From Cantharellus purpuraceus (Eukaryota > Basidiomycota > Agaricomycetes > Cantharellales > Hydnaceae), in contig JALBUN010000004.1 of the NCBI GenBank assembly GCA_025174535.1, positions 620,001-684,000 of the forward strand: DNA of 64,000 bases, written 5' to 3'. This document shows positions 1-11,852 of the stretch, piece by piece (the stretch's first letter is position 1; each line of letters begins with the position of its first letter). A model generated the notes under the pieces. It had not been told where the DNA came from, did not search any database, and saw only the letters and a list, made by a program, of their open reading frames with translations. Position numbers and translations under genes: made by a program.

Positions 1-717
1 AACGGAGAGTAGTCCGGGTGAGAGAGCGGCAGGCGGGAACAGTCGTAAGCCGAGTCTGGCAAGTTGTAATGAGGATTAGGAACTGAGATCTTGATGCCCT
101 TGCTGAGCAATAAGTTAGACAATATATGTGAGATGGGGAAGGCTCTGAACGTACAATACATATGTCATAGTCGGCGGTTCCGTGAAGTCGCGAGGTGAGC
201 GCGGACGACGCAACTTGAGTGGTCCGTCCACCAAAAACGGATTGTTCTCCTCATCTAACACAGGTAACTCGAACTGAGAACATATCCCACGCTGATTCAC
301 AGGGGAAGGGGTCCGAGATAAAGGTGTAGGTGTCTTTGTGGCCTTGCCTTTAGATAGAGGGGGTGACGCTGATGCTGATGCGCAGTGTACGAACTGAGAA
401 CTATCGACATCTGGGGCAGACGACCCTCTGATTTCGGATGGCGTGCAGTTGTCCACCAATGGATTGTCTGCATGGTCCACACCAGAGGAAGTTAACGGAG
501 CGGCCGGAAACAGCAACTTCCTCCCAACGGCCTTGGGCTCTTTGATAGCCTCGTCGACTTCATCATCACCAGAACCAGTGTCCGTCCCGAACCTCTGCGA
601 GGTTGCTCGCTTCTTGAGATGTTCGACGCTAGAAGGTGGACTGGGGAGCGAGGCGGTAGAAGCGGTACGCTTAAGCGTTTTGGGGGGCGAAATAGAAATT
701 GGAGAAGAATCTAGCAT
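1..717 (-). CDS. Disordered protein of unknown function, C-terminal end cut by the window start
   Basis: I do not recognise a function. The model is exon 717-155 and exon 102-1, with a 52-nt GTACGT...CAG intron (154-103). Joining the exons restores the run TYVFKGIKISVPNP, which the unspliced frame loses. The protein starts MLDSSPISISPPKT. It is rich in Ser, Pro and Thr with short basic and acidic patches, and reaches a more ordered-looking segment (ENNPFLVDGPLKLRRP followed by TYVFKGIK) near the cut. No membrane segment or enzyme motif is visible. The low-complexity N-terminus followed by a short conserved-looking motif suggests a regulatory or adaptor protein, but that is inference. The stop codon lies outside the window, so the full length is unknown. 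Confidence 0.6.
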
Positions 718-1940
718 TTGCAGATACGCGTTGTGCTGTGCAGTAGTTGGAGTAAAGGAGTAGAGATGGTCTTAGGTATCGCGGTAACAGGCAGACTTAA
801 AAGAGGCTGAATGAGTGGAACAACCGGGGGTGGAGTTCACACTCCGACAGTGGAGGACAAAGGCAGCGAGCCGCTAATTCCGTGTCTTGTTGGTCTCACC
901 TTTGTCGACTTGTCTTCTATCATCAAAGGTGAAACAGCTCAAGCTTTGGCAGAACGGGGCGTTCTCACCCTCACAATGTGTCCCTTTCTTAGTATCCATT
1001 TGTGGTATCTGATCAGTGCGAAGTAGGCACCGCGCACTGGCACTCGAGAGGCTGAGGGCGTCATCTAGCACCGGTTCCCGCATTCCTCTCATCTGTTTTG
1101 TTTCTGCGCATTGTCTGGCAGACACTTGTTCTACTCCTTTCAAACCCCGGATCTCAGTCGTTTGTATTTGAACTTGGGTGTGTGGCTATTAGGTCATGGC
1201 CCTCCATGAATTGCATCTTCAGCTAAATGATGTTGCTGGTCTCGTTTTTGCTCCTCGTCTTGGGTGTAGCTCAGAGTCTCTGTTTGAAAGGCCTACCACG
1301 GATGCGTCCCTGCTGAGACAAAAGAACTGTCAAGGAACACATAGGAAGCGCAAGAAGAAACTCTCGGCGCTTTTCACAAAGGTCAGTGCCAAGCAAGACT
1401 GGCACCATCTTTCTGTCAAGTCATTGGAAGGTGTTCTCTGTCTGGACTGTGTGAGGGTGCCGTAACAACAACCGGACCCCAAATTCGATCGTTTTCTCGA
1501 TGATGCGATGCCATTTAAGAGTGCATCGAGCAAAAATACAATTATATCTTGTTCGAAGCATCTCGTCAGGTTTGCTCATCTGATCAACATTCCCGGTGGC
1601 ACGAAAAAAGGGTGACGTCAGAACTAGACTGCCGTCAATAGCGCTGTCCAGCAATACATCGTTGCTTTGCAGGCCAGTTGCAATAGAGGGAAATGTGGAG
1701 TCGGCTTTCATTGTAACTAGACGTGTCATTGGACGTGTCCAGTGCTTTGCTGGGCCATAAGTATGTGCTTCGTATATATCATTATTGTCTATAGTGTGAG
1801 TCACAATCAATTACTGTGATAAGCGAATATTACCGACGTAAGCAGACAGCCACCTGTTAGGCTTTATGTGTATTTCCCAAGTCTGTCATCTATAGAATTT
1901 ACCTGTGATTCAAGTGTTATCTATGGAAAACAGCAGACCT
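718..1940. other. Intergenic stretch, no supportable gene
   Basis: The stretch lies between two minus-strand genes. Open frames of up to about 130 codons occur on both strands, but none has a family motif or a convincing splice context. It should hold the promoter of the upstream-located protein (start at 717) and the 3' end of the inositol monophosphatase transcript. Confidence 0.5.
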
Positions 1941-3315
1941 CTAAATGGCATCCCATTCCTCTACACTGTTGTAGAAATCATCTACAAGACGCCTCTGAGC
2001 ATCTCGGCCCTTTTCAGTCTTCAATTACAGAAGTAACAAGCGTCATTAAAACAGCACAGTAAATTATAGATGGGCAGTAACTTACAGGTGTATCCGCGAT
2101 GGCTCTGAAATACTCGCAGGATTACTCATAGCGAAACAGAAACGACAGTCATACACACACACCTGACCACTATGTACTTTCTACCCCAGATAAGTTCATC
2201 CCAATCCTTGAACTCGGAAGGATCCTCGTCACGGTGGGCGTGAAAGAAATCGCGTGAGCCAGTAACGTAACACCCTGCTTCGAGGGCAATCACGATTCCC
2301 GCCTGCGCTTCATCAGTTTCGTCTACGGGAAGAGTAGATAGATGTGCGCATTTACGCAAACGTCCCAAGGCCAACATCCAATCTCCCTGTAAAATGGTCG
2401 GGGAGTCCTTTACTCTTCACAGTTCCTCATGAATGGCTAACTACCCACCAGTAGATATCGAGGCCTCCTTGGGCAACACAACCATAGTTCAATGCAGCGC
2501 TGCCCATGCTTCGGAGACTATGGGCCATTTTGCCATTCGGAATTTCCTTTCCGTCACCAGCTAGTCGTATAAAAGACTCTGATTTACGGGTGATGACAGA
2601 GGAACTTCGGTCGGAACCCCACTCAACACCCAAAAGGGCTTGTGAAAGAGACGGAAGTGGTCTCGACTTAGCTACAGGCAGCGGAATCGGCTGAGGCGAG
2701 GAGGGAAGAGAAAGGAAGGCTCCATGGCCTTTTAGCCCGTAATACTATAGAACCCGTGATCAGCCCCTTGAATGAATGGTGAAAGTTCAAATTAACCATT
2801 TGATCTAAGAATGGGTTGTATATGACCCCAATCACGGGTTGTTTCTTGTAAATCAAGCCAAGTGATATGCAGACGAATGGGAAACCATGCACAAAATTTG
2901 TAGTGCCATCTAATGTTGCTTGTCTGTGAACACCGCAACGCTCTCCGAAACGGCGGCCTACCTATGGGGTCCACACAGAAAGTTGGTTCATCTGTTAAAG
3001 GAGGACGATTTCCAGAAGAGAAGGACTCTTCTCCAATGCTGTAGAAACTCAAAAAGAGCATCTCGACATGGTCACCCAGGGATCTCACAAATTGAAACTA
3101 GGCCAATCTTTCGAGATTTTGTTCCTCACAAGTTCCTCCACCTTCACATCCCATTCGGTAACCAGATCGACGGAGTTCTTTTTTTCATCAACATTTCCTT
3201 CTTGAAGTATCGCTATTGAGCCTCTTCGGATGAGCTCACCAGAAGACCTGGCAAGACTTTTGGTGAATTCGAGCAACGTTGTAAAGTCCTTGGATGTGAG
3301 CTGAGACGCTGCCAT
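1941..3315 (-). CDS. INM1: Inositol-1-monophosphatase
   Basis: Hydrolyses inositol monophosphates to free myo-inositol, a Mg-dependent and typically lithium-sensitive step. Eight exons: 3315-3089, 3038-2962, 2909-2797, 2744-2449, 2386-2356, 2302-2163, 2104-2086 and 2018-1941. Phases close and give 326 aa, slightly longer than the usual ~280. Metal-binding motifs are all present: GEES, then [14 protein letters not shown] (assembled exactly across the 2961-2910 intron), and near the C-terminus the dipeptide-like W-D in ...[17 protein letters not shown]. The strand [19 protein letters not shown] is typical of the family. The start [11 protein letters not shown] was chosen because an upstream in-frame Met precedes a non-homologous stretch. 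The protein has no signal peptide and is expected to be cytosolic. The gene is transcribed away from DCP1, with a foldback element between them. Confidence 0.92.
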
Positions 3316-4217
3316 TGGGAATAGGCGTGACAGTCGTGGTGTGACGTGATGAAGGAAACGAATGGCAGACTGCAACTGAGCTTCAAATTGTATTATTATT
3401 CCCATTGTCCTTGGCTTCTGCCGAAAGCGATATCTGCTGTCGCTGCCAATCCTTTTGGTATCGACTTGCCATGTATATATTTGTTTACGCTGTAGGACCC
3501 TCGTCCATCAATGCATCACGAGTCTGTCTCCTTGTCTACGGGCCTCCTTTCTTCTCAAGAATGACATGAGGATGTTCGCCATGGTATATAAAGCAGGTTG
3601 TCTACTTCATTCTATTAGACAGTTGACCGACGATATCGACCTTCATCTACATCCCAATCTCTTTCTGATCATACTGCCGCTGGCATTGAATCGCTATTCA
3701 AATTGAAAGACACATGTCTTCTAACTTCGCCCACTTTGCTACCATGAATGCACCCTCTGCAGAGTGAATGCAGAGGGTGCATTCATGGTAGCAAAGTGGG
3801 CAAAGTTAGAAGACATGTGTCTTTCAATTGTAGAGCCGGTACAGTTTCTGGAGCATGAACGGTCTTCCTTCAGAGCACCACCCCAACATTTGTGGACACG
3901 ACGCCACTACATAATGTATCATTACAAGGCTTGCATACACAATTCCTTAAATCTCTGTCACACCATGTTTTATTCTATAATCCCAGTTTCCATGAGTCTG
4001 CTTGTGACACAGGTGTGATATTTGGCCTCATTTGTTGAAATCAGGTGTTCGTGTGATTTCAGATGCAGAAGCCTTTTGTTTCTTGCGATTTGAATGAGGC
4101 ACATGCTGTCACCGTCCGGTTCTGTTTCGCGTGTATTAAAGTGACCTCTGTGAATAACATCGGCGCTTAACTATCTGTCTCCGACCTTTACCTCCTCACC
4201 TGCCAAAGCAGCCAGTT
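3316..4217. other. Divergent intergenic region between inositol monophosphatase and DCP1
   Basis: About 0.9 kb separates two outward-facing gene starts, so both promoters should lie here. The only structure I see is the long foldback at 3701-3829. No open frame is convincing. Confidence 0.5.
3701..3829. repeat. Near-perfect foldback (61-bp arms, 7-nt loop)
   Basis: Left arm 3701-3761 and right arm 3769-3829 are inverted copies. I find one mismatch (C at about 3728 against the pairing position near 3802), which would be a G-T type wobble in RNA. The loop is only 7 nt (3762-3768). It could be a small foldback transposon remnant or a hairpin RNA precursor. No target-site duplication is obvious. 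Confidence 0.85.
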
Positions 4218-6228
4218 ATGGCTCCTCCTCGTCGTCCAAACCATACACGCTCACGTACCAGATCCCAATATACATCGTCACCTATACCTTCCACTCCTAC
4301 GAAGCAGGATCCCATGCCACCTACCTCTCGGTACTTACACAATCTCAAAGTCATTCAGCGGCATGACCCTTCTATTACGTCGCTTTTCGACCAGTTCCCG
4401 CATGTCTGTGTCTATCATCACAAAGGTGATGAATGGAAGAAGAAAGGGTGTGAGGGTGCAATGTTCCTTTTTGAGCGGTGAGTAGAGAGAATCGGGCATC
4501 CATAGCGGTGTGCATCTGATGGCATGGGGCTTGCAGGGAGGAGGAACCTAAGTACGGATTTTACATACTGAACCGCAATAACACTGGAGACTATATTCAA
4601 CGCATGACTCCTGAGGACGACGTCGAGTTTGCAAGTGCTTACCTCATCTACCGAGCCTTTGGTAAAGTCACCTGCAAGTCACCTTTCCCTTTCGTCCTCA
4701 CCGATCTGACAAGGCAAATCCTGACCCGCAGCGGATACGATTGGACTTTGGACGATGGTCACCCAAGATAGAGAGGCCATGTCTCAAGTCATGATGAGGT
4801 TAGCCATTTTTTTCTTTCTTTCTGAATATTAACTATCCAATCCGGTAGACTACACTCTTACATCAAGCAAGGTATTCGATATCCTGATGAGTACCGACGT
4901 AGACCAGATACGTGGTCCACAACTCCAGCACCAGCACATGCAGAAGCTATTACTATACCCCCCACTGCCAAAGTTAACCTACAGCCTATGTCTACTCTTA
5001 CTACTTTGCTAGCAAAGCTAGGGAATCCACCGAGCTCCCCACTAGATCCATCCCCACCAAATCGTGCCATCTCTGCATCTGTACCTCCTCCGACTGGCAT
5101 TCCTCTCCTTGATACTATTTTTGCCTCCGCATCTGAAGTTGTGGTACCGCAGGACTCCACACAGCAAGTGCATCTTCTTGGTGGGAACGCACTTCACAGT
5201 CTATTTGCCAATGGGGTGAACACGAGTCAGTCTTCGTCAACGTCAACGTCGTGTGGACCGACGCCAACTCAGGCCATATCAGAACTCCCAATGTCATCCT
5301 CCCCCTCTCGGTTAAAGACATCATTAAACGGCACACAAGCGGATGCGACGGGCCGTAATATATTGCCATACCCAAGTGCCACCATCAGGAAAGGTCTAGA
5401 ATCTGCACCACCCATGAGACCCGGCCCTTCATTAGAGCCACTTATAGCCTCGAAGCTGAACGGTCTGGGCATTCTCGACACAGACAGTAGGGGGTATCCC
5501 AAACAATATCTGACTGTCCCAGACACAACACAGGAAGTGGAAGAGGAAGGGTGGGAAGAGGAGGCGGTCACTAATGTTAGTGTTGGTGAGAGTGAAGAAG
5601 CTGCCAATTCTCGTCCCTCGTCCCGTCGGAATAGAGCGCGAAATGCCAAGAAGAGGGAGCGTGAGAGGGAGAGGCGACGCTTTCGAGAGAATGATCTACA
5701 GGAGGGCGCGCAAAACCATGCTGGAACTAAAACAGAGCAGACTATCGAGTGGCCACTCGTGGATGACCGCAGTTTAAGCATAGACGAAGAAGACATTGCA
5801 GAAGAAGGATCCGTAGGGCTCGGTGACGGGTTGCTCACTGCACTTGCTGCAGTGAGCGACCCCGAAGTGCATAATACAACTCAGTGGTCAACTACCACCT
5901 CCAAGAAGAAGACCAAGGATCGGCGAAAGCGCAAGCATAAGGAACATAAGGCGCCTTCTCAAACATCAGAGATGGCTGGCGATGCCAGCTCGAGCACGAG
6001 TTCCCACCCGGTAGAAGTGCGTAGCGCCTTGCTCGAGGCCTATGGACAGAGGCGGCGCGTTGGGGATTCTGTATTGAGCGAGCAAGCATTGGCGGCAGAG
6101 GTCATAGATTTGATCAACGTGCGTTTGACTGCTTGGATGGTGTTGTCATCTCTGAGCACAATCTGTAGAACGACTCGACCTTCGTGCGGGAGTTGCATCA
6201 GCAGTACTTGCGAAAGGTCCAACTATAG
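4218..6228 (+). CDS. DCP1: mRNA-decapping enzyme subunit Dcp1
   Basis: Activator of the Dcp2 decapping enzyme in 5'-3' mRNA decay, acting in P-bodies. Five exons: 4218-4477, 4537-4661, 4732-4798, 4849-6118 and 6169-6228, giving 593 aa with closed phases. The N-terminal EVH1-like Dcp1 domain is clear: NLKVIQRHDPSITSLFDQFP, then VCVYHHKGDEWKKKGCEGAM, FYILNRNN, YIQRMTPEDDVE, then DTIGLWTM and LHSYIKQG. The last three segments appear only after splicing. A ~350-residue Pro/Ser-rich linker with a long basic Arg/Lys/Glu tract (residues about 330-390) follows. The tail, split by the last intron, reads SEQALAAEVIDLI then NDSTFVRELHQQYL. It resembles the C-terminal trimerisation helices known from metazoan Dcp1. 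S. cerevisiae Dcp1 lacks both linker and tail. Confidence 0.93.
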
Positions 6229-6717
6229 GTTTCATGTCACGCGCGCTGTGAACATCTGTTTCTCTTGTTTTACATCATATCCAGCATCATGCCAGCTCTC
6301 TCATCCAAGTATCAGATATTGTAACACCTTGTTCTCGCTTCTCGTCTCTGCAGCATAGACATTTCCAACTACTCCGTCCTGCATATTCCATGTGAATGCG
6401 TGTCTCTTTTTGTTGGTTTATGGCCATGTCTCCATTCTAGCTAGTGTTAGCATCTCGATGTATTCTAGTCGACCGCAATTCACTGTATGCCTCTGAGCAC
6501 ACTCGCTGTCTCTCTTTGAGTCGGCGAATTCGGGGAAGGAGTTTGAAATTTGTGCTACTTTTGCCTTCAACTTGTCTTCCGAGACGAAACAGTTGAAACA
6601 GTCGAAACAGTGTTATAAGAATGTGTAGTTTCTGCGCGTCCATGTCATACAATCTTCTAGTTCTTCATCCACACTCTTTTGTGCCTACCACCCACGCTCA
6701 TTTACTACAGTACTATT
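6229..6717. other. Intergenic, DCP1 3' end and promoter of next gene
   Basis: Nothing recognisable apart from pyrimidine-rich tracts just upstream of the 6718 start, which are common before fungal start sites. Confidence 0.4.
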
Positions 6718-7392
6718 ATGTTTACCAGCAAACGCCTCGTCCAAATTCTCCTTGGCATTCTTGTGATCTTCATGGTTCAAGGAAATGCCGCCCCTATGCC
6801 CTTACTATCTCGTGAGGAATCCTCGGAGCTCTTTCTACCTTCTGAAACTTCTTCATCAAACATTCACTCCTCATACTCCCCAGAGCATCGCGCCAAGGTC
6901 TATGCAAAGCCTGAAGCTGCCTTTAATGCTGTTCAATTCCCTCAGTCTCCTGAAGATGATCAAGTCAATAAAAGCAACACTCTTGCCGGGAAAGCTCACG
7001 CAGACAACCGGACCTTTGTGGAAACTCACCTTGCTCTGGTCACTTGCCTGTTCATACTCGCGCCATTTGTTCTCTGTGTTGCTCTCTATCCTATATTCAA
7101 GTACTACAAGAACAAGAGGAGGACCTCACAAGTTGCGAAGGAGGCTGCCTGTGTCGAGACAGCAGATTGTTCGTTTGAAGACAAGTACCCAGGTACGCCA
7201 ACTTTCGGAGAAACAAACACAGTTCACGGAGAGCCTCTTCCTGAATATCCACGGTTGATATATGTACCTCCTAATGCGGAAAGTGGAGCACAAACTATCT
7301 TTGGGCATTTTGTTAGTCCCTGTGGCCGAGTGATTGGGGTGAAGGACACATGGACGTTGGCTGGCTCGCGAAGGGCGACAAACGGTGCTTAA
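6718..7392 (+). CDS. Single-pass type I membrane protein of unknown function
   Basis: One uninterrupted exon, 224 aa. The start MFTSKRLVQILLGILVIFMVQGNAA... was chosen over an upstream in-frame Met because it gives a clean secretory signal peptide (basic n-region, ~15 hydrophobic residues, small-residue cleavage site near AAPMP). Residues ~25-100 would be extracellular and contain N-glycosylation sequons (NKS, NRT). A single membrane span follows (LVTCLFILAPFVLCVALYPIF), with a basic stop-transfer patch KYYKNKRR and a ~85-residue cytoplasmic tail ending GSRRATNGA. No enzymatic motif is visible. The architecture suggests a small cell-surface receptor-like or anchor protein. Confidence 0.7.
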   Translation: MFTSKRLVQILLGILVIFMVQGNAAPMPLLSREESSELFLPSETSSSNIHSSYSPEHRAKVYAKPEAAFNAVQFPQSPEDDQVNKSNTLAGKAHADNRTFVETHLALVTCLFILAPFVLCVALYPIFKYYKNKRRTSQVAKEAACVETADCSFEDKYPGTPTFGETNTVHGEPLPEYPRLIYVPPNAESGAQTIFGHFVSPCGRVIGVKDTWTLAGSRRATNGA

Positions 7393-8684
7393 GAGATCAC
7401 GCGGTTTAATGGTTTATAACCAATCAATTAATGTGGTATGCCCTACACATTGCTCCAGCTGCAGTGTCTGACTTAACAAGTCCTGCATAGCTATTGTCAA
7501 TTTACGTACAACTTTTCGCTATCTTTAGGCTCAAGCCCCCTACTCCTACGTCTCTCTAATATTGGGAAACTCTGGCTCACTGGACTCGCCGTGTCTCGGC
7601 ATTTCATCATCACTTGCTAATTATCACTACCGCCTAATCATCGGCCCGTCCCCATTCGAAATATTTTTATGCTTCCCCCTTCATCTGCCTTCATCCATTT
7701 TGTGCCCATGTCAGCCACGTACCCTTCTATCATCTACCAATCGCATACGGCTTCACGTACTCCTTCATCCACAACCAAAACTATTTACGTCTATTATTTG
7801 GCTAATTTACTGACTGCATAACAATGTGGTGGGTATTTTTATATACCTGACACTGGCTTCAACCCTTCTAGCTTTACCTTTTAATACCTATTAATATTTG
7901 TATAATTGTTCAACAAGGCGATCCTGTTTGTAATTGATCAGATTAATGACCGTTGTTTTATCACCCAAAAGAAATAAAAAAGAAAATAAGGAATTAAAAC
8001 ATATGCCAATGCTAAACTGTGAAACAGCTCTGGCAAGATTCACCGAACACATCAACTAAGGATCTGAGTCAGCCACCAATCACGAGTAATCATCAAAATA
8101 TGACGAACCTGGTCTATTCAATAAACTTTACAATCTGGCAATATATGTGGCTGCATGGGTTAGACCCAACAGATCTTCATGCGGCTTAGACGGATGAGGT
8201 GGCGCTGGCATTTATCCCGTGTAGCAAGGCAGCTCAAAGCAATAGCATTGGCATTCCAATGTTATTGGTTCGCCTTGTATTGCAGTGAGGAGTCATCAAC
8301 AGCGTCCCTTGCCTTCAAGTCATCTATGACATTGATAATTGACAGGATGTGATAATTATACTAGAAGTGAAAGCAGCGCAAACCACGTGTTTCACTCATA
8401 CCATTTCCGATACACAGAATTAAAGGACGAGCAAGGACCCTGGAAGAAGAGCCCGATAATGTCGAAGCGTCAGAGACTGCAATATGTTGTGATCAAGCAC
8501 CGATTCAAGATTTAAGATGGTCAAGACGCGCCATGTAAAACCAAGGTCGCGATGCTTTATAATACAGATCGATTATGCACAACAGCCGAGGGTTGAGCCA
8601 CAGCAATGCTGGTCAATCTATGGCTATCAGTATCCAGGTGATACGCGAGCTTCAAAGCGACAGAACAAGACAAGAAATAGGGGA
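7393..8684. other. Intergenic between convergent genes
   Basis: About 1.3 kb holding the 3' ends of a plus-strand and a minus-strand gene. The 7850-8010 part is A/T-rich. I see no gene, RNA or repeat here. Confidence 0.45.
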
Positions 8685-9472
8685 TTAGAGGCCACGTCTG
8701 GAAACAAAGTTCTGTAGTTGCTCGAGACGGTGATCAGTCACGATGCGGAGAAATAATTAGCAAGAAGTTCAACAACTGACTTCTAGATCTGACTGGGTAG
8801 CAAGTGCTAGAACGAACTGCCGGTCACGATCCGTCACTAATCCGAAGCGAGGAGTATTAGAAATATGCTTCGAGAGTGCCAGGCAAGCCGCACCGAGTGC
8901 AAATATGTCGTTCTTCAAGAAGGCCTCAAGTTCGTCCAGCGGCGTTGACGGTGTTATCAGAGTGTAGCTACGTGAAGCAGACCGCTTAAACTTGGTCATT
9001 GCAACCGAGACGGGGTCATTCTAATTAACCATGGGTGAGCACAGCAACATCTTGGATTGGTCTAGAGTCTCACAGGATCCACCTTTCCCGCCTCCCACTT
9101 TGCCTTGAGGGTAGGTACGTCGATGTATCCCAAGGGCTTCCGGCCTTTTACGCTAAGTACACTAACCAGAGATGAAGAAATAAGGTCAACGCCATCTCGG
9201 CAGCATCAACCACTGATAAAAATACGCACGGAATATGTGTGAAGTCTCTATCATACGCTAGTTCTATGGCCCGTGCAACGGCTTCACTCTCTGGGAGAGA
9301 AAAGGCCGGTGGTAGTTGTAGGTCCTACATAGGAGATACGTCAGGTTCAGAAGCGGATACTATCCCAAAGCAGATGTGAGCCTTCCCCAACACGCACCTC
9401 GACGACGGCACCTCGGTACTTATCGGCAGGTCGGCCAGAGAAAGAGGTCGGGAAGATATTGGGTGTGGACAT
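8685..9472 (-). CDS. Small CBS-domain protein
   Basis: Six exons: 9472-9398, 9324-9230, 9161-9074, 9020-8894, 8836-8781 and 8711-8685, giving 155 aa. All introns are 50-75 nt with GT-AG ends and the phases close. The protein starts MSTPNIFPTSFSGRPADKYR. It carries a paired CBS (Bateman-type) module: AVARAIELAYDRDFTHIPVL...GYIDVPTLKAKWEAGK for the first repeat and TPLDELEAFLKNDIFALVTD...FVLALATQSDLE for the second. It ends NFVSRRGL. CBS pairs usually bind adenine nucleotides and act as energy sensors or regulatory modules. No enzyme is attached, so a free-standing regulatory role is inferred. The gene diverges from the orphan at 9932. Confidence 0.85.
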
Positions 9473-9931
9473 TGGCTCTAATGTAGAGCTGATTGCTGCT
9501 GGTGCTGTCAGTGCTGCCATCGTCAACTATAGCGTGGCTGCCTAGTAGGCGCGGACGGTGCCGGTTTGCCGTGTGTGCCCATCATGTACACCGCTATCTT
9601 GTATAAGTATCTCTGGTACACGTTCGAGGCCATAATCCAATCTACTGTGTTAAACTGACCACCTATCTTAGTGGAATTGTGCCATCTATATTAGCGGACG
9701 AAAACCGTGCCTTTATTTCATTGGTGAAAACGGTTTCGATATCATGCTTTCCTTTCCACTGAAGGTTGCTGGCCCATGCTGGGGCAGAACAGACTCGCCA
9801 GGAATATATCCTTGACAAGTGTTCTCAAGGGAGCGCCGCTGGTCATCGCCCCTTTCTTAAAGATCAACACCAAGTTCGCTCCCACCAGAGATTAATTGCT
9901 AGTGCTAGAGATAACTTTGACACTCACTCAA
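9473..9931. other. Divergent promoter region
   Basis: 459 nt between two outward-facing starts. No clear TATA box or palindrome stands out. Confidence 0.4.
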
Positions 9932-11852
9932 ATGCCCGGCGCATCTGAACTACATCCTGTGGACCCGGCCACAATTCCGGATGCTGAGAAGGAAACAGAA
10001 GCACCATGGATAGTGCGAAAACTCGCGGGAGTAAGCTCACATTTCTCGTACCCCGTCGTGGTATCACGGATGATATCTACCTACATTGTAGTCCATGACA
10101 GGGCGTATCGTCATGTCATCCTATGGGACCCTGAGAGCCGCAGGAACATCTGTTGTCTGCCTGTCGCCTGTAAGTACTTTTTGCAGCTAATTCGAACACG
10201 GATGTCTTGACATTTCCCTTATTCATAAATTGAAATTCTCGACCGCAGTGGGGAGACTCATCACCCCTACTCCTGCCGTGCATTCGATTTCGTGATTTGG
10301 TGATTCACGCGGCAATTGTTGCCACGGGAGGTGCACGCATCCTCGATAATATTTCTTTCCCGTCTCTGATTCTCCGTCCTGTATCTGGTAGGCACGGCTA
10401 CAATTGCCGCTCCTGTTATGGGACCCGTGGGTGACATTTTGCTCTCAAATTTCGGGGACACTATCCTCGTCGAGCTTGGTCTACACGCGGGCTTCGATCT
10501 CAGTGTAAAGGTACGATTCATCTTCCAAACTTTCTCCACCAATATAACACATGTATTCCCGTTCGGCCAGGTCGCAGATGACCTTCTCATTGCCGATCCC
10601 ATAAAACATGTCATCCCTGCGAATGATCGTCGGCTTGCTACCACAGCAATCAAATCACTCACTATTACGCTAAAGTACAAGCATACTGTGACTGATGCTG
10701 CTCTGGGCTTCTTCCGTGCATCAACTCACACCGATCCATCCTTGTTTTCGAGTGTCAAAGATTACCTTGCTGTATGTGATTCTTTGATGGTGGCTAGTTC
10801 TTTTTCAAACTGACTTGACAATAATGATACAGATTGAGAAGGTCAGTAGAGTCCGCAGGTGGTTGGAGCACAATATGATAATGTGTTGTGAAAGGGATGG
10901 TTTTCGCCTTATCTGTTCGCGTCGGGACGCAGGCCCATCATTCCGCGCACGATGACTCCCGATGTCGTGTTTTGTCATGGTCCTTTCTTGGGTGGTGATT
11001 ACAAGATTGGGGAGAGGTGAGTCCTTTGTCGCCTTGATCAATCGTGATATATATTTAAATATCTTGTTTTCACCAAGGTTGCTCAATGAGAGCGCACTCA
11101 TAATAGCTCTATGCAAGTCGACATCTACATCCTCTTCCCCTTCGCCTCATACAGAGCGCTCTCACCTGCACCTCTCTTCTTTATCCGACATGATCGCGAA
11201 TACCACCGCCAAGCTTTCGCGTTCACGCCCCACTTCCCCCTCCCCCTCGCCTTCATACCCCTCCCCCTCCCCCTCAAGTACTACCACTCTCGAGCCATCT
11301 ATCCCCGCGATACTCCCGCTTCCGCGCCGCATGGTCCTCCTCGTCCTTGGCATAAAACCTCACAGGCATTACTGGACCACATCCGCCCGCCCCAACGAGT
11401 CCGTGATCGAGTACATCCTCCTCAACGGCTGTCCCGCCATCGTTGTCCCTGTCCGACCGGGTTCGCCCCTCATTGGGTGGGATACATTGACCCTGGGGCA
11501 GTTGCATAAGATCGGGAAGCAGCCGGGGGGTGTAGAGAGCACAAAAGCGAAGGGTGTTGTGAACGTTTTGTTGGAGTATTTGGAGCTTTGTGTTGATTGG
11601 GATAGAGTGGTTGTGCCTGGAGATGTGGCAGGGAAGAAGGAAAAGGATGTTGGCGTTGGAGATGACTCGCCCAATGCTAGGGAGGCGACTGGTGAGAAAG
11701 AGGATGAAGCGAGCCTAAAGGCAAAGCATACTGTCATGAAGGGGGCGGTGAGTGTCCTGGTCGCCGGCGCCATCAACAGTGGGAACAGCAAGGAAGCGAA
11801 GAAGGCACTTGACTTTGAAAGAGCCGGGATTGTGATGTTCAGAATTCCGTGA
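9932..11852 (+). CDS. Conserved orphan protein, eight exons, function unknown
   Basis: Exons 9932-10030, 10092-10169, 10249-10291, 10392-10510, 10571-10771, 10833-10841, 10895-11016 and 11078-11852 join in phase to 481 aa. The sixth exon is a 9-nt micro-exon (Ile-Glu-Lys). The joined protein looks well ordered, for example GPVGDILLSNFGDTILVELG, DPIKHVIPANDRRLATTAIK, RPIIPRTMTPDVVFCHGPFL and GIKPHRHYWTTSARPNESV. A Ser/Pro-rich stretch (residues ~270-310) and an acidic Lys/Glu segment near the C-terminus look disordered. No signal peptide, membrane span or catalytic motif is seen. The pattern of hydrophobic strands with conserved-looking His, Asp and Gly could be an enzyme, but I cannot name one. 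The exon 2-3 boundary (10169/10249) is the least certain, because a second reading frame is also open there. Confidence 0.7.

Noticed and set aside
5269..5838. 189-codon Ser-rich frame antisense to DCP1
   Set aside because: Mirrors the Ser/Pro/Arg linker of Dcp1; composition explains it.
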